Part shown: one piece after another, positions 63,791 through 64,000 of the stretch
Layout: every line of letters begins with the position of its first letter
Numbering within the stretch: position 1 is the first letter of the stretch
Assembly: GCA_004294385.1 (NCBI GenBank)
Contig: REAP01000009.1
Location: forward strand, 1-64,000
From: Oscillatoriales cyanobacterium
GTDB taxonomy: Bacteria > Cyanobacteriota > Cyanobacteriia > Cyanobacteriales > Microcoleaceae
Direction of reading: 5' to 3'
Length of the DNA: 64,000 nt
The notes under the pieces: model-generated
Database searches by the model: none
The model's input: the letters and a program-made list of their open reading frames with translations, nothing else
Told to the model about the DNA's origin: nothing
Position numbers and translations under genes: made by a program

Positions 63791-63979
63791 TCAATCTACA
63801 AGTTTTACCCAGCCGCGCCGGACATTATACAGCAGTCTGTTGATGATGGCATACTCATCTTCATTCAATGTTCTTTCTAAGAGCGCAGATCTAAGCTGTC
63901 TCCGATCGCGGCGAGTCACCACGCTGGAGAACATGACCTGACCAAATAACTCTTCGAGTGTCATTTGGGAGACTGACAT
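63791..63979 (-). CDS. Small hypothetical protein, 62 aa
   Basis: A 62-residue basic/helical protein, MSVSQMTLEELFGQVMFSSV then TRRDRRQLRSALLERTLNED, YAIINRLLYNVRRGWVKLVD. It resembles short cyanobacterial proteins with an 'R.QL.SALL....L..DEY..I.RLLY..RRG....VD' pattern whose function is not known to me. No membrane segment. Frame is clean and the ATG is near the window end. Confidence 0.75.
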   Translation of the reverse strand: MSVSQMTLEELFGQVMFSSVVTRRDRRQLRSALLERTLNEDEYAIINRLLYNVRRGWVKLVD

Positions 63980-64000
63980 GGTGTTGAAACTCTTAATTGA

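Overview
The window comes from a filamentous, non-heterocystous-type cyanobacterium, most likely of the Oscillatoriales (Microcoleus, Oscillatoria or Phormidium-like). The support is psbO (the photosystem II manganese-stabilising protein), a clpR-clpP3 pair, a group 3 SigF-type sigma factor, DUF2555, many HIP1 octamers (GCGATCGC), and abundant heptanucleotide (STRR-like) and palindromic intergenic repeats. The species assignment is inference; no rRNA or tRNA gene was recognised. Layout: 1-500 repeat cluster; 0.5-8.6 kb VWA protein, an IS200/IS605-type remnant, ClpR/ClpP3 protease subunits, a J-domain protein, a HIT hydrolase, two Uma2 nucleases and an RNase D-like exonuclease with a duplicated C-terminal module; 8.9-15.5 kb an RTX protein with a Thr-Pro tail, psbO, sigF, an aspartate aminotransferase and apt; 15.7-22.1 kb an oligopeptide-type permease, BrnT/BrnA, an ABC-2 ATPase/permease pair and an ABC exporter; 22.1-30.1 kb a Tat-exported flavin amine oxidase, a repeat/PPC adhesin-like protein, ribD, a photolyase/cryptochrome apparently split into two genes, and a cNMP-binding protein. 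30.3-45.8 kb holds an outer-membrane-type protein, a hairpin array, a MazEF-like module, an SbcC-like ATPase, a CHASE-type adenylate cyclase followed by about fifty G-rich heptamers, yebC, a phosphatase, a second BrnT/BrnA, a methyltransferase, an SLBB polysaccharide export protein, larE and a third Uma2. 45.8-54.6 kb carries an ABC-2 permease, an ArnT-like glycosyltransferase, a divergent histidine kinase/NarL-type regulator pair, and a GAF-GAF-GGDEF-EAL protein (first GAF with a bilin-type Cys-His) divergent from a lone receiver. 54.8-64 kb has a cyanobacterial orphan, a TnpB-only IS element, an esterase, DUF2555, coaBC, a tandemly duplicated and decaying RelE-type toxin-antitoxin array, a DUF3800 protein and a Rieske oxygenase. 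Two themes stand out. First, intergenic space is saturated with repeat families: a terminal-inverted-repeat composite element (five copies), G-tract heptamers with quadruplex potential, CTTCGACTACGCTCAGTG-type hairpins, and longer imperfect hairpins. Several of these have entered coding sequence in frame (SbcC-like ATPase, ABC exporter, ArnT-like transferase). Second, signalling genes are concentrated here: cyclic-di-GMP, cAMP and two-component proteins, plus four or more toxin-antitoxin units. The strongest candidates for something little described are the TIR composite element family, the split photolyase, and the repeat-derived protein insertions.
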